A stretch of DNA of 9,449 bases from JABSOG01 sp047617105 (GCA_047617105.1 JBLGCB010000263.1:1-9449); one strand, 5' to 3'; counted from the first letter of the stretch, positions 1-7,822 are shown. The notes: generated from the letters alone by a model not told the origin. Numbers and translations are program-made.

Positions 1-1315
1 CCTCAGGATGTGGTCTGGGGTCTTCGAGTTTGATATAACGATTGGCTCCGTAGGCTAATAGCAAAAATTTGCCTTGAATACTTTTAAGGTGTTCAGCGCC
101 TTCGGTGCAGGTGATTGAATCGTTGCTGTCAATATCAAAGTTTAAGTGAACGGGTTTATCGTCAGATAAAATATCCAGCTCGAATTGGCCTTGCTCAGCA
201 CCACTTTTGATAACTTGCTTCCAGTTATAGGGGAACGGCATTATTTTGATGCCTGTTAAACCCAAAGCTATCAACTGCAAGATGGTGGTTTTGCCTCTGG
301 CATTGGAGCCTGTGATTAACTCCATGGCGTTGCTGGAATCAAAGTCGATTTGAATGTCGTCGAAACATTTTATGTTTTGAATTTTAAGGGTGGTGACTTT
401 GATTTTTTGAAAGGGGATTTTTGCCTGTGGTTTTAATATGCTGTTTATGGAACGCGCAAATGCCAAGTCAATTTCGCTATTGGTGATTTGTGTCACCTCT
501 TCATCAATGGCGATATTTTCAATTGCACGCAAGAACTGATTAATAGGAGAAGGGAATAAAGGCTGAATTTTATGGATCAAATATTCAACTTGGTTATCCG
601 CGATGCTGAAATCAAAGTCGGTTAAGGTTTGTTTGATAAAGTGAGTCGCTTCAGCTTCGGTCAAAGGAGGAAGGCGAAGCTCGATCAAGTCACTAATTAA
701 ATGGGTAGCATTAAATGCATCTGTTGCTTCACTAAGGTTGGTAGAACCAGTGAAGATAAATTGAATGTTGGTGAAATCGGGGCTTTGCCTGATTTCTCTC
801 AAAATTTGTAAAAAATGAATGGTGCAATTTATGCCATCTTCTCGAATCATATTGTTAATGGTTTGCGGCAATTCGTCCATAAGAATTGCTAATTTTCTTT
901 GGTCATTAACACCACGTAATGCTCGGAAGAATATTTCTTGTTTATTAGATGGGGGTTTATCGATTTTTATCGATAGTCCCAAATTAGAATCGGTTTTTAG
1001 CGATGGCGTAAGTTGATCAGTTATAAAGTTGAGAGTGAGTTCTGATCTGTCAATGCCACAGTTGAGCATGGCTTGTATACACCTAATAAAAAACTCCTCT
1101 TTGGAATTGATTAATTCAGCATTGACATAAGCAATTTTAAAGTCTTCTTTGGAGTTTTTGCAAAAATCATGAAGCAATGATGTTTTACCAGCTCCTCTGG
1201 GAGATGTTATCAAAATATGATTTTTGCGATCGATAGCATTCCAGATTTTTTTGGTGACTTTGGGCCGCTCAATGTAGTATCTGCTATGGGTCAAATCGCC
1301 AAGGAAATTGGGCAT
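1..1315 (-). CDS. Dual-module ATPase: N-terminal AAA/STAND-like ATPase joined to a RecF/OLD/SMC-like ABC ATPase (partial, C-terminus off window)
   Basis: One frame stays open from the ATG at 1315-1313 to the left edge, giving 438 codons without a stop. An AGAGG ribosome-binding sequence lies 7 bases before the ATG. The first module (about residues 10-290) has a Walker A, SPRGAGKT at 38-45, with Ser where the first Gly is usual. Its Walker B is LAILMDE at 142-148, and a sensor-like FIFTGSTN follows at 186-193. This resembles the AAA/STAND ATPases that open with a YxxRP segment (here YYIERP, 13-18). The second module starts near residue 306 with the strand pattern LKIQNIKCFDDIQIDF typical of RecF/SMC/OLD-type ATPases, then Walker A GSNARGKT at 336-343. 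A Q-loop-region motif AYGANR follows at 421-426. The signature motif, Walker B and any nuclease or effector domain would lie beyond the edge. The gene is AT-richer than its neighbours (hand count at 841-900: 20 G/C of 60; in valS at 3361-3420: 31 of 60), suggesting later acquisition. Both ATPase folds are clear; the biological role is not known, and defence is only a guess. Confidence 0.88.
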   Translation of the reverse strand, partial: MPNFLGDLTHSRYYIERPKVTKKIWNAIDRKNHILITSPRGAGKTSLLHDFCKNSKEDFKIAYVNAELINSKEEFFIRCIQAMLNCGIDRSELTLNFITDQLTPSLKTDSNLGLSIKIDKPPSNKQEIFFRALRGVNDQRKLAILMDELPQTINNMIREDGINCTIHFLQILREIRQSPDFTNIQFIFTGSTNLSEATDAFNATHLISDLIELRLPPLTEAEATHFIKQTLTDFDFSIADNQVEYLIHKIQPLFPSPINQFLRAIENIAIDEEVTQITNSEIDLAFARSINSILKPQAKIPFQKIKVTTLKIQNIKCFDDIQIDFDSSNAMELITGSNARGKTTILQLIALGLTGIKIMPFPYNWKQVIKSGAEQGQFELDILSDDKPVHLNFDIDSNDSITCTEGAEHLKSIQGKFLLLAYGANRYIKLEDPRPHPE

Positions 1316-1338
1316 GACGTTACCTCTCAAAAAGAACA

Positions 1339-1367
1339 ATTAGTATTGGTGCGCCAGCTTGTGTAAA
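1339..1367 (-). promoter_or_regulatory. Candidate sigma-70 promoter of the dual-ATPase gene, with its -35 inside the repeat end
   Basis: Reading the minus strand, TTTACA (1367-1362, 5 of 6 to the -35 consensus) is followed by 17 bases and then ACTAAT (1344-1339, 4 of 6 to the -10 consensus). The expected start of transcription lies about 15-20 bases before the ATG. The -35 hexamer is part of the terminal TTTTTACACA of the neighbouring repeat. This was found by eye; the -10 is weak. Confidence 0.4.
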
Positions 1368-1516
1368 AACTCAATATTGGCCGTAGGATGGGTAGAGCCT
1401 AAGGCGAAACCCATCATAATTTGGCAATAAACCGCGATATCGTGCTGCTATCGTCAACAAATGATGGGTTTCGCTGCGCTCTACGCCATCCTACGAAAGT
1501 TTTTACACAGCCTCGC
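1360..1516. repeat. Intergenic hairpin repeat, copy 1
   Basis: The element has two unlike arms. Arm A (1381-1415) begins CCGTAGGATGGGTAGAGCC and ends GGCGAAACCCATC. Arm B, read on the minus strand from 1516, begins GCGAGGCTGTGTAAAAACTT, continues CGTAGGATGGCGTAGAGCGC and ends GCGAAACCCATCAT near 1461. The arms pair with each other over about 31 bp: 10, then 7 after a one-base bulge, then 14 around the apical loop. A perfect 12-bp terminal inverted repeat TGTGTAAAAACT lies outside them at 1360-1371 and 1498-1509. Weaker symmetry continues outward to GGTGCGC at 1348-1354 and the GGTGCGCACC region at 1517-1526. No coding frame or transposase is present. Short elements with GTAGGATGGGT and GCGAAACCCATC arms are common between genes in proteobacteria; I do not assign a formal family name. 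A second copy lies at 9128-9277 in reverse orientation. Confidence 0.9.
1365..1509 (-). terminator. Possible hairpin terminator or mRNA 3' end structure after valS
   Basis: The valS stop is about 30 bases before the long imperfect hairpin formed by the repeat at 1381-1495. On the minus strand a run of five T (1369-1365) follows 11 bases after the stem, and on the plus strand TTTTT (1500-1504) follows four bases after it. The T-runs also belong to the outer inverted repeat, so this is not a textbook intrinsic terminator. The structure could stop transcription in either direction or protect an RNA end. Confidence 0.3.
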
Positions 1517-1539
1517 GGTGCGCACCCTACATCACCAAA

Positions 1540-4401
1540 TTAAAGCGACTCAATCTCCGCCTTTTGCTGCTCAAGCTTAACCTTAGTGACCTCAAACTCA
1601 GCCATCTTAGCTTTCTCTTTGTCAATTACCGCAGCAGGTGCCTTGCTAACAAATTTCTCATTAGACAATTTACCAGCCACGCGACCAAGGTCGGCGCTGA
1701 CTTTGTCGAGCGCTTTTTGCAAGCGAGCCAACTCAGCATCCTTGTCAATCAATCCCGCCATGGGGATCAACAGTTCCATCTCGCCAACTAGGGCGGTGGC
1801 TGACATCGGTGCTTTTTCATCAGCAGCTAAAATCTGAGTCGCTTCAAGACGTGCCATGGCAAATAAGAACGTCTGGTTCTCATCTAAACGGCGACTGTCA
1901 TCGGCACTGACATTGCGCAACAAGATGCTAAGCGGCTTGCTTGGTGCAATGTCCATTTCGCCACGAATATTACGCACCGCAACAATGAAACTCTTGACCC
2001 ATTCCAAATCGCTCATCGACGCAGCATCCACGTTTTCAGCATTATATTCAGGAAAAGCCTGAATCATGATGCTGGTATCGCTAGTGCCTTCAATGCCTTT
2101 GAGCGGGGCAACACGCTGCCAAATGGTTTCGGTGATAAATGGCATCAACGGGTGCATCAGGCGCAATAATGACTCAAGGATATTGACCAAAGTATGACGG
2201 GTACCGCGCTGTTGCGCTTCGTTGCCTTTGAGCAACACCGGTTTGGTCAACTCAAGATACCAGTCACAGAACTGGTTCCAAGTGAATTCATAGATAATTT
2301 GCGCTGCAATATCAAGGCGGTAAGTATCCATGGCTTCGCGGAACGTCTGCACCGTGGTTTCGAATTGGCCGATGATCCATTTGTCTGCCAATGACAGTTC
2401 GCCACCTGTACCACCCTCTTGACTACAGTCGTGCTCTTCGGTGTTCATCAACACATAACGGCTAGCATTCCACAGCTTGTTACAGAAGTTGCGATAACCA
2501 TCGAGACGTTTCATATCCCAACTGACATCACGACCAGTTGAAGCTAATGCCGCAAGAGTGAAACGCAAAGCGTCGGTGCCGTGGGCTTCGATGCCATCAG
2601 GGAATTCTTTGCTGGTGCGCTTTTTGATTTTTTCTGCTGCTTTAGGGTTCATCATATTGCTGGTGCGTTTTTCCAGCAAATCTGGCAATGAAATCCCGTC
2701 AATCATATCCAGCGGATCAATCACGTTACCTTTGGATTTTGACATTTTATCGCCGAGTTCATCACGGATAAGTCCGGTGATGTAAACGGTTTTAAATGGC
2801 ACTTGAGGTTTGCCATTTTCATCTTTGATGAAATGCATGGTCATCATGATCATACGGGCGACCCAGAAGAAGATGATGTCAAAACCCGTCACCAATACGT
2901 CAGTAGGGTGAAAGGTTTTTAAATCTTCGGTGTTTTCTGGCCAGCCTAAGGTTGAGAAGGTCCACAATGCTGATGAGAACCAAGTATCGAGCACGTCATC
3001 ATCACGTTTAAGGTTAACCTCAGCGCCGAGGTTATGTTTTTCTCGCACTGCTTCTTCGTTACGACCGACATAAACTTTACCGTTGTCGTCATACCAAGCC
3101 GGAATACGATGTCCCCACCACAGTTGGCGTGAAATACACCAGTCTTGAACGTCGTTCATCCAGGCGTTATACATGTTTTCATACTGCTTTGGCACAAATT
3201 CGATTTCACCGTCGGCAACGGCTTTGCTGGCCACTTCGGCCATCGGCGCGACGCGCACATACCATTGGTCGGTTAATAACGGCTCAATCACCACACCAGA
3301 ACGGTCGCCGTAAGGTATGGTCATATCGTTATCGGTGATTTGCTCTAAAAAGCCCATTTCGTCGAATTTGGCGACGATGGCTTTTCTGGCGACAAAACGG
3401 TCCATACCGGCATAATCAGCGGGCAGGGCAGAATCGTAAACATCGGTGAGTTCGCCGGTGGTGTTGTACACCTCAGCGGTTGCTAAAATAGCCGCATCAT
3501 GGCTGAGAATGTTGATCATCGGCAGGTTATGACGTTTACCCACTTCATTATCGTTGAAATCGTGCGCCGGAGTGATTTTGACACAACCAGTGCCTTTTTC
3601 CATATCGGCGTGATGATCGCCAACAATAGGAATACGACGATTGACCAGTGGCAATAGCACATGTTGGCCAATCAGGTCGTTGTAACGTTCGTCTTTAGGG
3701 TTAACCGCGACGCCAGTGTCGCCAAGCATGGTTTCAGGACGAGTGGTGGCGACGACCAAGTAGTCTTTGCCGTCAGCGGTTTTTTGACCATCGGCCAGCG
3801 GATAACGCAGGTGCCACATATGGCCTTTTTTCTCTTTGCTTTCGACTTCTAAATCAGAGATAGCGGTGTGGAACTTTGGATCCCAATTGACCAGGCGTTT
3901 GCCGCGATAAATCAGGTCGTCTTCGAACAAACGTATAAACACTTCTTCAACCGCATCACATAAACCCGGATCCATAGTGAAACGCTCTCGGGTCCAGTCA
4001 ACAGAGTTACCCAGGCGGCGCATCTGGCTGGTGATGGTACCACCGGATTCGGCTTTCCATTCCCAGACTTTTTCGGTGAATTTTTCACGACCCAGTTCTA
4101 CTCGGCCCGGCGCATTTTGTGCCGCCAGTTGCCGTTCTACTACCATTTGGGTGGCGATACCAGCATGGTCGGTACCGACCTGCCATAGGGTATTGTTGCC
4201 TTGCATTCTTTTGTAGCGGATCAACGCATCCATAATGGTTTGCTGAAAAGCATGACCCATATGTAAAGAACCAGTGACATTTGGTGGTGGGATGGCAATG
4301 CTATAAGACTCGCCTTCGCCTGAAGGTTTGAAATAACCTTTTTCTTCCCATTGCTGGTAGATGTTGCTTTCGATATTCTGCGGATTGTAGGTCTTATCCA
4401 T
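1540..4401 (-). CDS. valS: Valyl-tRNA synthetase
   Basis: Charges tRNA-Val with valine in the cytoplasm, using ATP, and hydrolyses mischarged Thr-tRNA-Val. It is a class Ia synthetase of 953 residues, against 951 in E. coli, and aligns with that protein from end to end. The class I signature HMGH is at residues 47-50 and KMSKS at 552-556. The editing (CP1) domain shows TTRPETML at 219-226, which contains the conserved Thr/Arg/Asp-region residues of the proofreading site. The DTWFSSALWTFSTLGWP stretch of the core follows, then the anticodon-binding helices. About the last 75 residues form the Lys/Glu-rich coiled-coil arm typical of ValRS. The start ATG at 4401-4399 has AAAGG nine bases upstream and matches the E. 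coli start (MDKTYNPQ versus MEKTYNPQ). The gene is last in the pepA-holC-valS operon, 15 bases after holC, and ends in TAA just before repeat copy 1. No key residue is missing. Confidence 0.99.
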   Translation of the reverse strand: MDKTYNPQNIESNIYQQWEEKGYFKPSGEGESYSIAIPPPNVTGSLHMGHAFQQTIMDALIRYKRMQGNNTLWQVGTDHAGIATQMVVERQLAAQNAPGRVELGREKFTEKVWEWKAESGGTITSQMRRLGNSVDWTRERFTMDPGLCDAVEEVFIRLFEDDLIYRGKRLVNWDPKFHTAISDLEVESKEKKGHMWHLRYPLADGQKTADGKDYLVVATTRPETMLGDTGVAVNPKDERYNDLIGQHVLLPLVNRRIPIVGDHHADMEKGTGCVKITPAHDFNDNEVGKRHNLPMINILSHDAAILATAEVYNTTGELTDVYDSALPADYAGMDRFVARKAIVAKFDEMGFLEQITDNDMTIPYGDRSGVVIEPLLTDQWYVRVAPMAEVASKAVADGEIEFVPKQYENMYNAWMNDVQDWCISRQLWWGHRIPAWYDDNGKVYVGRNEEAVREKHNLGAEVNLKRDDDVLDTWFSSALWTFSTLGWPENTEDLKTFHPTDVLVTGFDIIFFWVARMIMMTMHFIKDENGKPQVPFKTVYITGLIRDELGDKMSKSKGNVIDPLDMIDGISLPDLLEKRTSNMMNPKAAEKIKKRTSKEFPDGIEAHGTDALRFTLAALASTGRDVSWDMKRLDGYRNFCNKLWNASRYVLMNTEEHDCSQEGGTGGELSLADKWIIGQFETTVQTFREAMDTYRLDIAAQIIYEFTWNQFCDWYLELTKPVLLKGNEAQQRGTRHTLVNILESLLRLMHPLMPFITETIWQRVAPLKGIEGTSDTSIMIQAFPEYNAENVDAASMSDLEWVKSFIVAVRNIRGEMDIAPSKPLSILLRNVSADDSRRLDENQTFLFAMARLEATQILAADEKAPMSATALVGEMELLIPMAGLIDKDAELARLQKALDKVSADLGRVAGKLSNEKFVSKAPAAVIDKEKAKMAEFEVTKVKLEQQKAEIESL

Positions 4402-4416
4402 GGTGGAACCTTTCGT

Positions 4417-4890
4417 TTAAACGGTTGGGGCTTGCGTAGTATTCATCTGAAAACCCGCCTGGCGATAATGTTTGTAGCGTTCACGAGCAGCCTGTTTGGC
4501 GATATCATCACTTGGGACAAAGTCGATCACCTGGCGAAACTGGTGAATAAAGTCGGGGGTCATGGTGGCGAGGTTAATCAGCACTGCACGACGGTTGTTC
4601 GGTTGTAACCAGCTGATTTCGACGGGTGCACCATTGGCCGGGCCTTCTCCGGCTAGGTTATGGGGCACAAAAGCATCTACATCAAACGCCCATAAGTGTT
4701 CATCAATCAAATGGGCGTGTTGCTGCGATTCAGTGAAGATAAACACCCGTTGACCAGATCGAAATAAGTCACTGGCCAGTCGGCAAGCGAGGGCAAAATG
4801 GGCCGATACATCGCTGCTCGGCGCATTCTCGCTGGTTGTTGGCGCTTCTAAAGGCTTAGGTTCGTCAAGTACATAAAAAGTAGACTGCAT
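4417..4890 (-). CDS. holC: DNA polymerase III subunit chi
   Basis: Chi is part of the clamp-loader complex of the replicative polymerase. It binds psi (HolD) and single-stranded-DNA-binding protein, linking the polymerase to SSB-coated lagging strand. The product has 157 residues, against 147 in E. coli. The family hallmarks are present: FYVLDE at the N-terminus, FRSGQRV at 43-49, LIDEHLWAF at 61-69, FVPHNLAGEGP at 74-84, GAPVEISW at 87-94, VIDFVPSDD at 121-129 and the C-terminal RERYKHYRQAGFQMNT. The extra length is about ten residues of Pro/Ser/Thr-rich loop near 11-27. The ATG at 4890-4888 shares its A with the pepA stop (TAATG), so translation is probably coupled to pepA. It lies upstream of valS as in E. 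coli. Confidence 0.97.
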   Translation of the reverse strand: MQSTFYVLDEPKPLEAPTTSENAPSSDVSAHFALACRLASDLFRSGQRVFIFTESQQHAHLIDEHLWAFDVDAFVPHNLAGEGPANGAPVEISWLQPNNRRAVLINLATMTPDFIHQFRQVIDFVPSDDIAKQAARERYKHYRQAGFQMNTTQAPTV

Positions 4891-6395
4891 TAGCTAACGA
4901 CTTCAACCCCAGCGCGGTTAAGCAAAAACTGAGTTAACATTGGCACTGGACGACCGGTAGACCCTTTGTTCTGACCACTGCGCCAAGCAGTACCAGCCAC
5001 ATCTAAATGCGCCCAGTTGTACTTTTTGGTGAAGCGTGACAAGAAACAAGCGGCGGTAATGGTGCCCGCGCCTTTGCCACCGAGGTTGGTGAAATCGGCA
5101 AATGGGCTTTCGAGCTGATCTTGATACTCATCCCATAACGGTAAGCGCCAAGCGCGATCGCCACTTTGCTCAGAAGCATTGATTAACTCGTGGGCCAGTG
5201 GGTTGTGAGTCGACAGCAATCCGCTGGCATGTTTACCTAAGGCAACCACGCAAGCGCCCGTTAGGGTGGCAACGTCAATCACGGTATCTGGGTCGAAACA
5301 CTCAACATAAGTCAGGGCATCACACAATACTAAGCGACCTTCGGCATCGGTGTTTAACACTTCAACGGTTTGACCCGACATAGTGGTTAAAATATCACCA
5401 GGACGATAAGCATTACTGCTCGGCATGTTTTCACAACCCGCCAGTACGCCAATCACGTTGATGTCGAGATTCAATTCAGCCAGTGCGTGCATGGTGCCAT
5501 AAACACCGGCAGCGCCACCCATGTCGTATTTCATTTCATCCATGGCTTCGCCTGGTTTTAATGAAATACCACCGGAGTCAAAGGTGAGACCTTTGCCGAC
5601 CAGTACGATAGGGGCGGTGCTTTCGTCAGTGCCTTTGTAGTGGATCACCGACATCTTCGATTCGTTCGCTGAACCTCGGCCGACGGCCAGATAAGAGTGC
5701 ATACCCAACTCTTTCATCTCGTCTTCGCCAACAATGTTGGTGGTGATTCGGTCATATTGGTCTGCCAGTTTGGTGGCGCAGTCTGCTAAATAAACCGGGT
5801 TACAAATATTTGGTGGCATATTAGCCACATCTTTACAATGATGCATACCACGGGCGATGGCCAAACCATGACTGATGGCGCTTTCACCAAGGGCCAGTTC
5901 GCGACGAGTGGGCACATTAAAAACGATTTTGCGCAATGGGCGACGGGTTTCGTCTTTTTTGCTTTTGAGTTGGTCGAAACTGTATAAACCATCTTGGGTG
6001 GTTTCGACGGCCTGACGGACTTTCCAATAGGTGTCGCGGCCTTTCACATGCAACTCGGTCAAAAAGCATACTGCTTCCATTGAACCGGTTTCATTGAGGG
6101 TATTAATGGTTTTTGAAATAATCTGACGATATTGACGTTCATCAAGTTCGCGTTCTTTACCACAGCCAACCAATAATACGCGTTCGCTCAGTACGTTGGG
6201 CACATGGTGCAATAACAGCATCTGGCCAGATTTGCCTTCTAAATCGCCACGGCGCAATAAATTGCTGATATAACCGTCGCTGATTTTGTCTAGTTGCTCG
6301 GCAACAGGTGACAGGCGACGAGGCTCGTAAACGCCGACGACAATACACGCGCTGCGTTGTTTTTCAGGGCTACCGCTTTTTACACTAAATTCCAT
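4890..6395 (-). CDS. pepA: Leucyl aminopeptidase (aminopeptidase A), possible Xer/transcription accessory protein
   Basis: An M17-family metallopeptidase that removes N-terminal residues, Leu best, from peptides; it is a cytoplasmic hexamer with two metal ions. The length of 501 residues is close to the 503 of E. coli PepA. The catalytic domain shows GKGLTFDSGG with Lys268 and Asp273, then KYDMGG with Asp291, then the M17 signature NTDAEGRL at 348-355. That gives metal ligands Asp350 and Glu352 and the catalytic Arg354. All ligands known from the family are therefore intact. In E. coli PepA also binds DNA, acting in Xer recombination at cer and in carAB control; whether this protein does so cannot be read from sequence. 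The start ATG (6395-6393) has TAGGAG five bases upstream. It is the first gene of the operon and diverges from lptF. Confidence 0.98.
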   Translation of the reverse strand: MEFSVKSGSPEKQRSACIVVGVYEPRRLSPVAEQLDKISDGYISNLLRRGDLEGKSGQMLLLHHVPNVLSERVLLVGCGKERELDERQYRQIISKTINTLNETGSMEAVCFLTELHVKGRDTYWKVRQAVETTQDGLYSFDQLKSKKDETRRPLRKIVFNVPTRRELALGESAISHGLAIARGMHHCKDVANMPPNICNPVYLADCATKLADQYDRITTNIVGEDEMKELGMHSYLAVGRGSANESKMSVIHYKGTDESTAPIVLVGKGLTFDSGGISLKPGEAMDEMKYDMGGAAGVYGTMHALAELNLDINVIGVLAGCENMPSSNAYRPGDILTTMSGQTVEVLNTDAEGRLVLCDALTYVECFDPDTVIDVATLTGACVVALGKHASGLLSTHNPLAHELINASEQSGDRAWRLPLWDEYQDQLESPFADFTNLGGKGAGTITAACFLSRFTKKYNWAHLDVAGTAWRSGQNKGSTGRPVPMLTQFLLNRAGVEVVS

Positions 6396-6436
6396 GATGT
6401 CTCCTAAATGTAAAGACTTTAATTTGTATGGTAGGT

Positions 6437-6445
6437 AATATACCA
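6437..6445 (-). promoter_or_regulatory. Candidate extended -10 promoter of pepA-holC-valS
   Basis: The minus strand reads TGGTATATT, an extended -10 (TGn before TATATT). No good -35 lies 16-18 bases upstream; TTGGTG is the nearest, at a 19-base spacing. Transcription would begin roughly 30 bases before the pepA ATG. Found by eye. Confidence 0.45.
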
Positions 6446-6486
6446 GTGAGCTACAATGACGTCACCAAAGCAATGGCTTTAAAACG

Positions 6487-6515
6487 CTGAAATCAGCAAT
6501 TATTTTGGTTATAAT
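6487..6515 (+). promoter_or_regulatory. Candidate sigma-70 promoter of lptFG
   Basis: CTGAAA (6487-6492, 4 of 6 to consensus), a 17-base spacer and a perfect TATAAT (6510-6515) followed by a GC-rich stretch. It would give an lptF leader of about 175 bases. A second TATAAA at 6605-6610 has no -35 at a suitable distance. Confidence 0.55.
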
Positions 6516-6685
6516 CGCGCCCGGAATCCTTTTGGGGTTCAATTGTTTTTATAAAAGAGCCGTTGTGGACACTAATCAAACGCAGCTTTACGTTGTGTTA
6601 ATGCTATAAATAGATAGTTTACTCAATAATTCGCTCTTCGCCACTAAAAGAAGCAGTAAATGCTGCTACCAAAAGACACAAAGTG

Positions 6686-6690
6686 TAAGG
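6686..6690 (+). promoter_or_regulatory. Ribosome-binding site fixing the GTG start of lptF
   Basis: TAAGG lies seven bases before GTG at 6698-6700. The ATG one step upstream (6696-6698) is in a different frame, so GTG is the start that gives the conserved LptF N-terminus. Confidence 0.7.
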
Positions 6691-6697
6691 TTTTGAT

Positions 6698-7822
6698 GTG
6701 CTCGTTTTTCGTTATTTAATCGCAGAAGTATTTAAATCCCAGTTATCTGTTTTTTTGGTGTTGATGACCATCTTCTCCAGTCAGAAATTCGTGCGAATTT
6801 TGGCTGATGCCTCAGAAGGGGATATTCCGGGTCAGGTGGTGGCATCGGTGATTTTATTGAATCTGCCGCAGTTGACCGGACTGATATTACCGTTAAGTGT
6901 TTTCCTCGGTATTTTGCTGGCATACGGGCGAATTTATGCCGACAGTGAAATGACCATTTTTCATGCCTGTGGTATTAGCGAGTGGTATGTCACTCGGGTG
7001 ACGCTGACTTTTACCTTTGTTATGGCCGTATTAACGGCAGTGGTGACCTTGTACTTTTCGCCGATGGCGGCAGAATATGAATACCAGGTCAAAGAACAAG
7101 CCGAAGCCAATTCTGGACTGTCGACGGTGATTGCCGGGCGTTTCCAAGAAACTGGCGATGGCAAAGCGGTGATGTTTGTTGAAGGCATTAATGCCAACAA
7201 TACCCAGTTGCAACGGGTGTTTGTTGCCCAAATGCCTGGTCATCAGGAGACTGAGCAGAAGATTGACAGTCAGCGTTCGACCATTGTTTATGCCGAATCT
7301 GGCCGGGTTAGAGATGAAAATAACGGCGAGCAAACCTTGGTTCTTAACCAGGGTCGACGTTATGAGGGTCAGGTTGACCAACCAGATTATGAAATTGTCG
7401 AGTTTGGTCAATACGAAATACAAATCCAAGAGCAAGCCGTAGAGCGCAAACGGCGTAAAATCAGCGCTTATCCCACCAGCGCGTTACTCAATGATCCCCA
7501 ACTTGATGCCCAAGCAGAATTGCAATGGCGTTTGGGCATTCCGGTGGCCATGCTGATTTTAACCTTTATTGCAGTGCCGATGAGTGCGGTGAACCCTCGT
7601 CAGGGCAAATTTGCCAAGATGTTACCGGCGCTGATGTTGTATCTCGGTTATTTTATTTTGATGATTGTCGGCAAATCGTGGATTAATGATGGCAAAGTGC
7701 CGCCGACGATTGGGCTGTGGTGGGTGCATGTCACCGGGTTGTTTATGGGATCGTTTCTGATCCTCAAGGGGCGGCCAATAGGCACCCGCTTTAGAGCGAG
7801 CTGGTTAGGAGTCAAACGATGA
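6698..7822 (+). CDS. lptF: LPS export permease LptF
   Basis: One of the two inner-membrane subunits of the LptB2FGC ABC transporter, which pulls lipopolysaccharide from the outer leaflet of the inner membrane and pushes it along the Lpt bridge. The product has 374 residues, against 366 in E. coli. It begins LVFRYLIAEVFKSQL and has three membrane segments at about 15-32, 47-76 and 98-120. The coupling-helix region DSEMTIFHACGIS (82-94), where LptB docks, lies between segments 2 and 3. A periplasmic beta-jellyroll of roughly 125-265 contains the family LNQGRRYEG motif. Three more membrane segments follow, with the conserved VNPRQGKF loop after the fourth. The start is GTG. The stop overlaps lptG by four bases (ATGA), indicating coupled translation. 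LptF is essential in most Gram-negative bacteria. Confidence 0.98.
   Translation: MLVFRYLIAEVFKSQLSVFLVLMTIFSSQKFVRILADASEGDIPGQVVASVILLNLPQLTGLILPLSVFLGILLAYGRIYADSEMTIFHACGISEWYVTRVTLTFTFVMAVLTAVVTLYFSPMAAEYEYQVKEQAEANSGLSTVIAGRFQETGDGKAVMFVEGINANNTQLQRVFVAQMPGHQETEQKIDSQRSTIVYAESGRVRDENNGEQTLVLNQGRRYEGQVDQPDYEIVEFGQYEIQIQEQAVERKRRKISAYPTSALLNDPQLDAQAELQWRLGIPVAMLILTFIAVPMSAVNPRQGKFAKMLPALMLYLGYFILMIVGKSWINDGKVPPTIGLWWVHVTGLFMGSFLILKGRPIGTRFRASWLGVKR

Larger units (their letters stand above)
6396..6697. promoter_or_regulatory. Divergent pepA / lptF intergenic region
   Basis: This 302-base gap holds both promoters and the leaders of the two operons. Besides the promoter candidates listed separately, it contains an 8-bp perfect palindrome TGACGTCA at 6457-6464, just upstream of the pepA -10, and a small GCTGA-AA-TCAGC dyad at 6486-6497 overlapping the lptF -35. 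The part from about 6522 to 6685 would be an untranslated lptF leader. I see no riboswitch, small RNA gene, open frame or repeat in it. No known operator is recognised. Confidence 0.75.

Noticed and set aside
819..1016. 65-codon plus-strand frame opposite the dual-ATPase gene
   Set aside because: The minus-strand frame carries conserved ATPase motifs across this region; the plus-strand frame is its shadow.
1348..1530. CRISPR-like or attC-like structure from the repeated short motifs
   Set aside because: The motifs form one hairpin rather than evenly spaced direct repeats, and no integron core-site consensus or integrase is seen.
4351..4608. 85-codon plus-strand frame across the valS-holC junction
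   Set aside because: Antisense to two firmly identified genes, with no recognisable domain.
6696..6698. ATG as the start of lptF
   Set aside because: It is out of frame with lptF; GTG at 6698 gives the conserved N-terminus and has a well-placed TAAGG.
7031..7435. 134-codon open frame on the minus strand inside lptF
   Set aside because: It lies wholly antisense to the conserved LptF jellyroll, has no ribosome-binding site or known motif, and is best explained as a shadow of lptF codon use.
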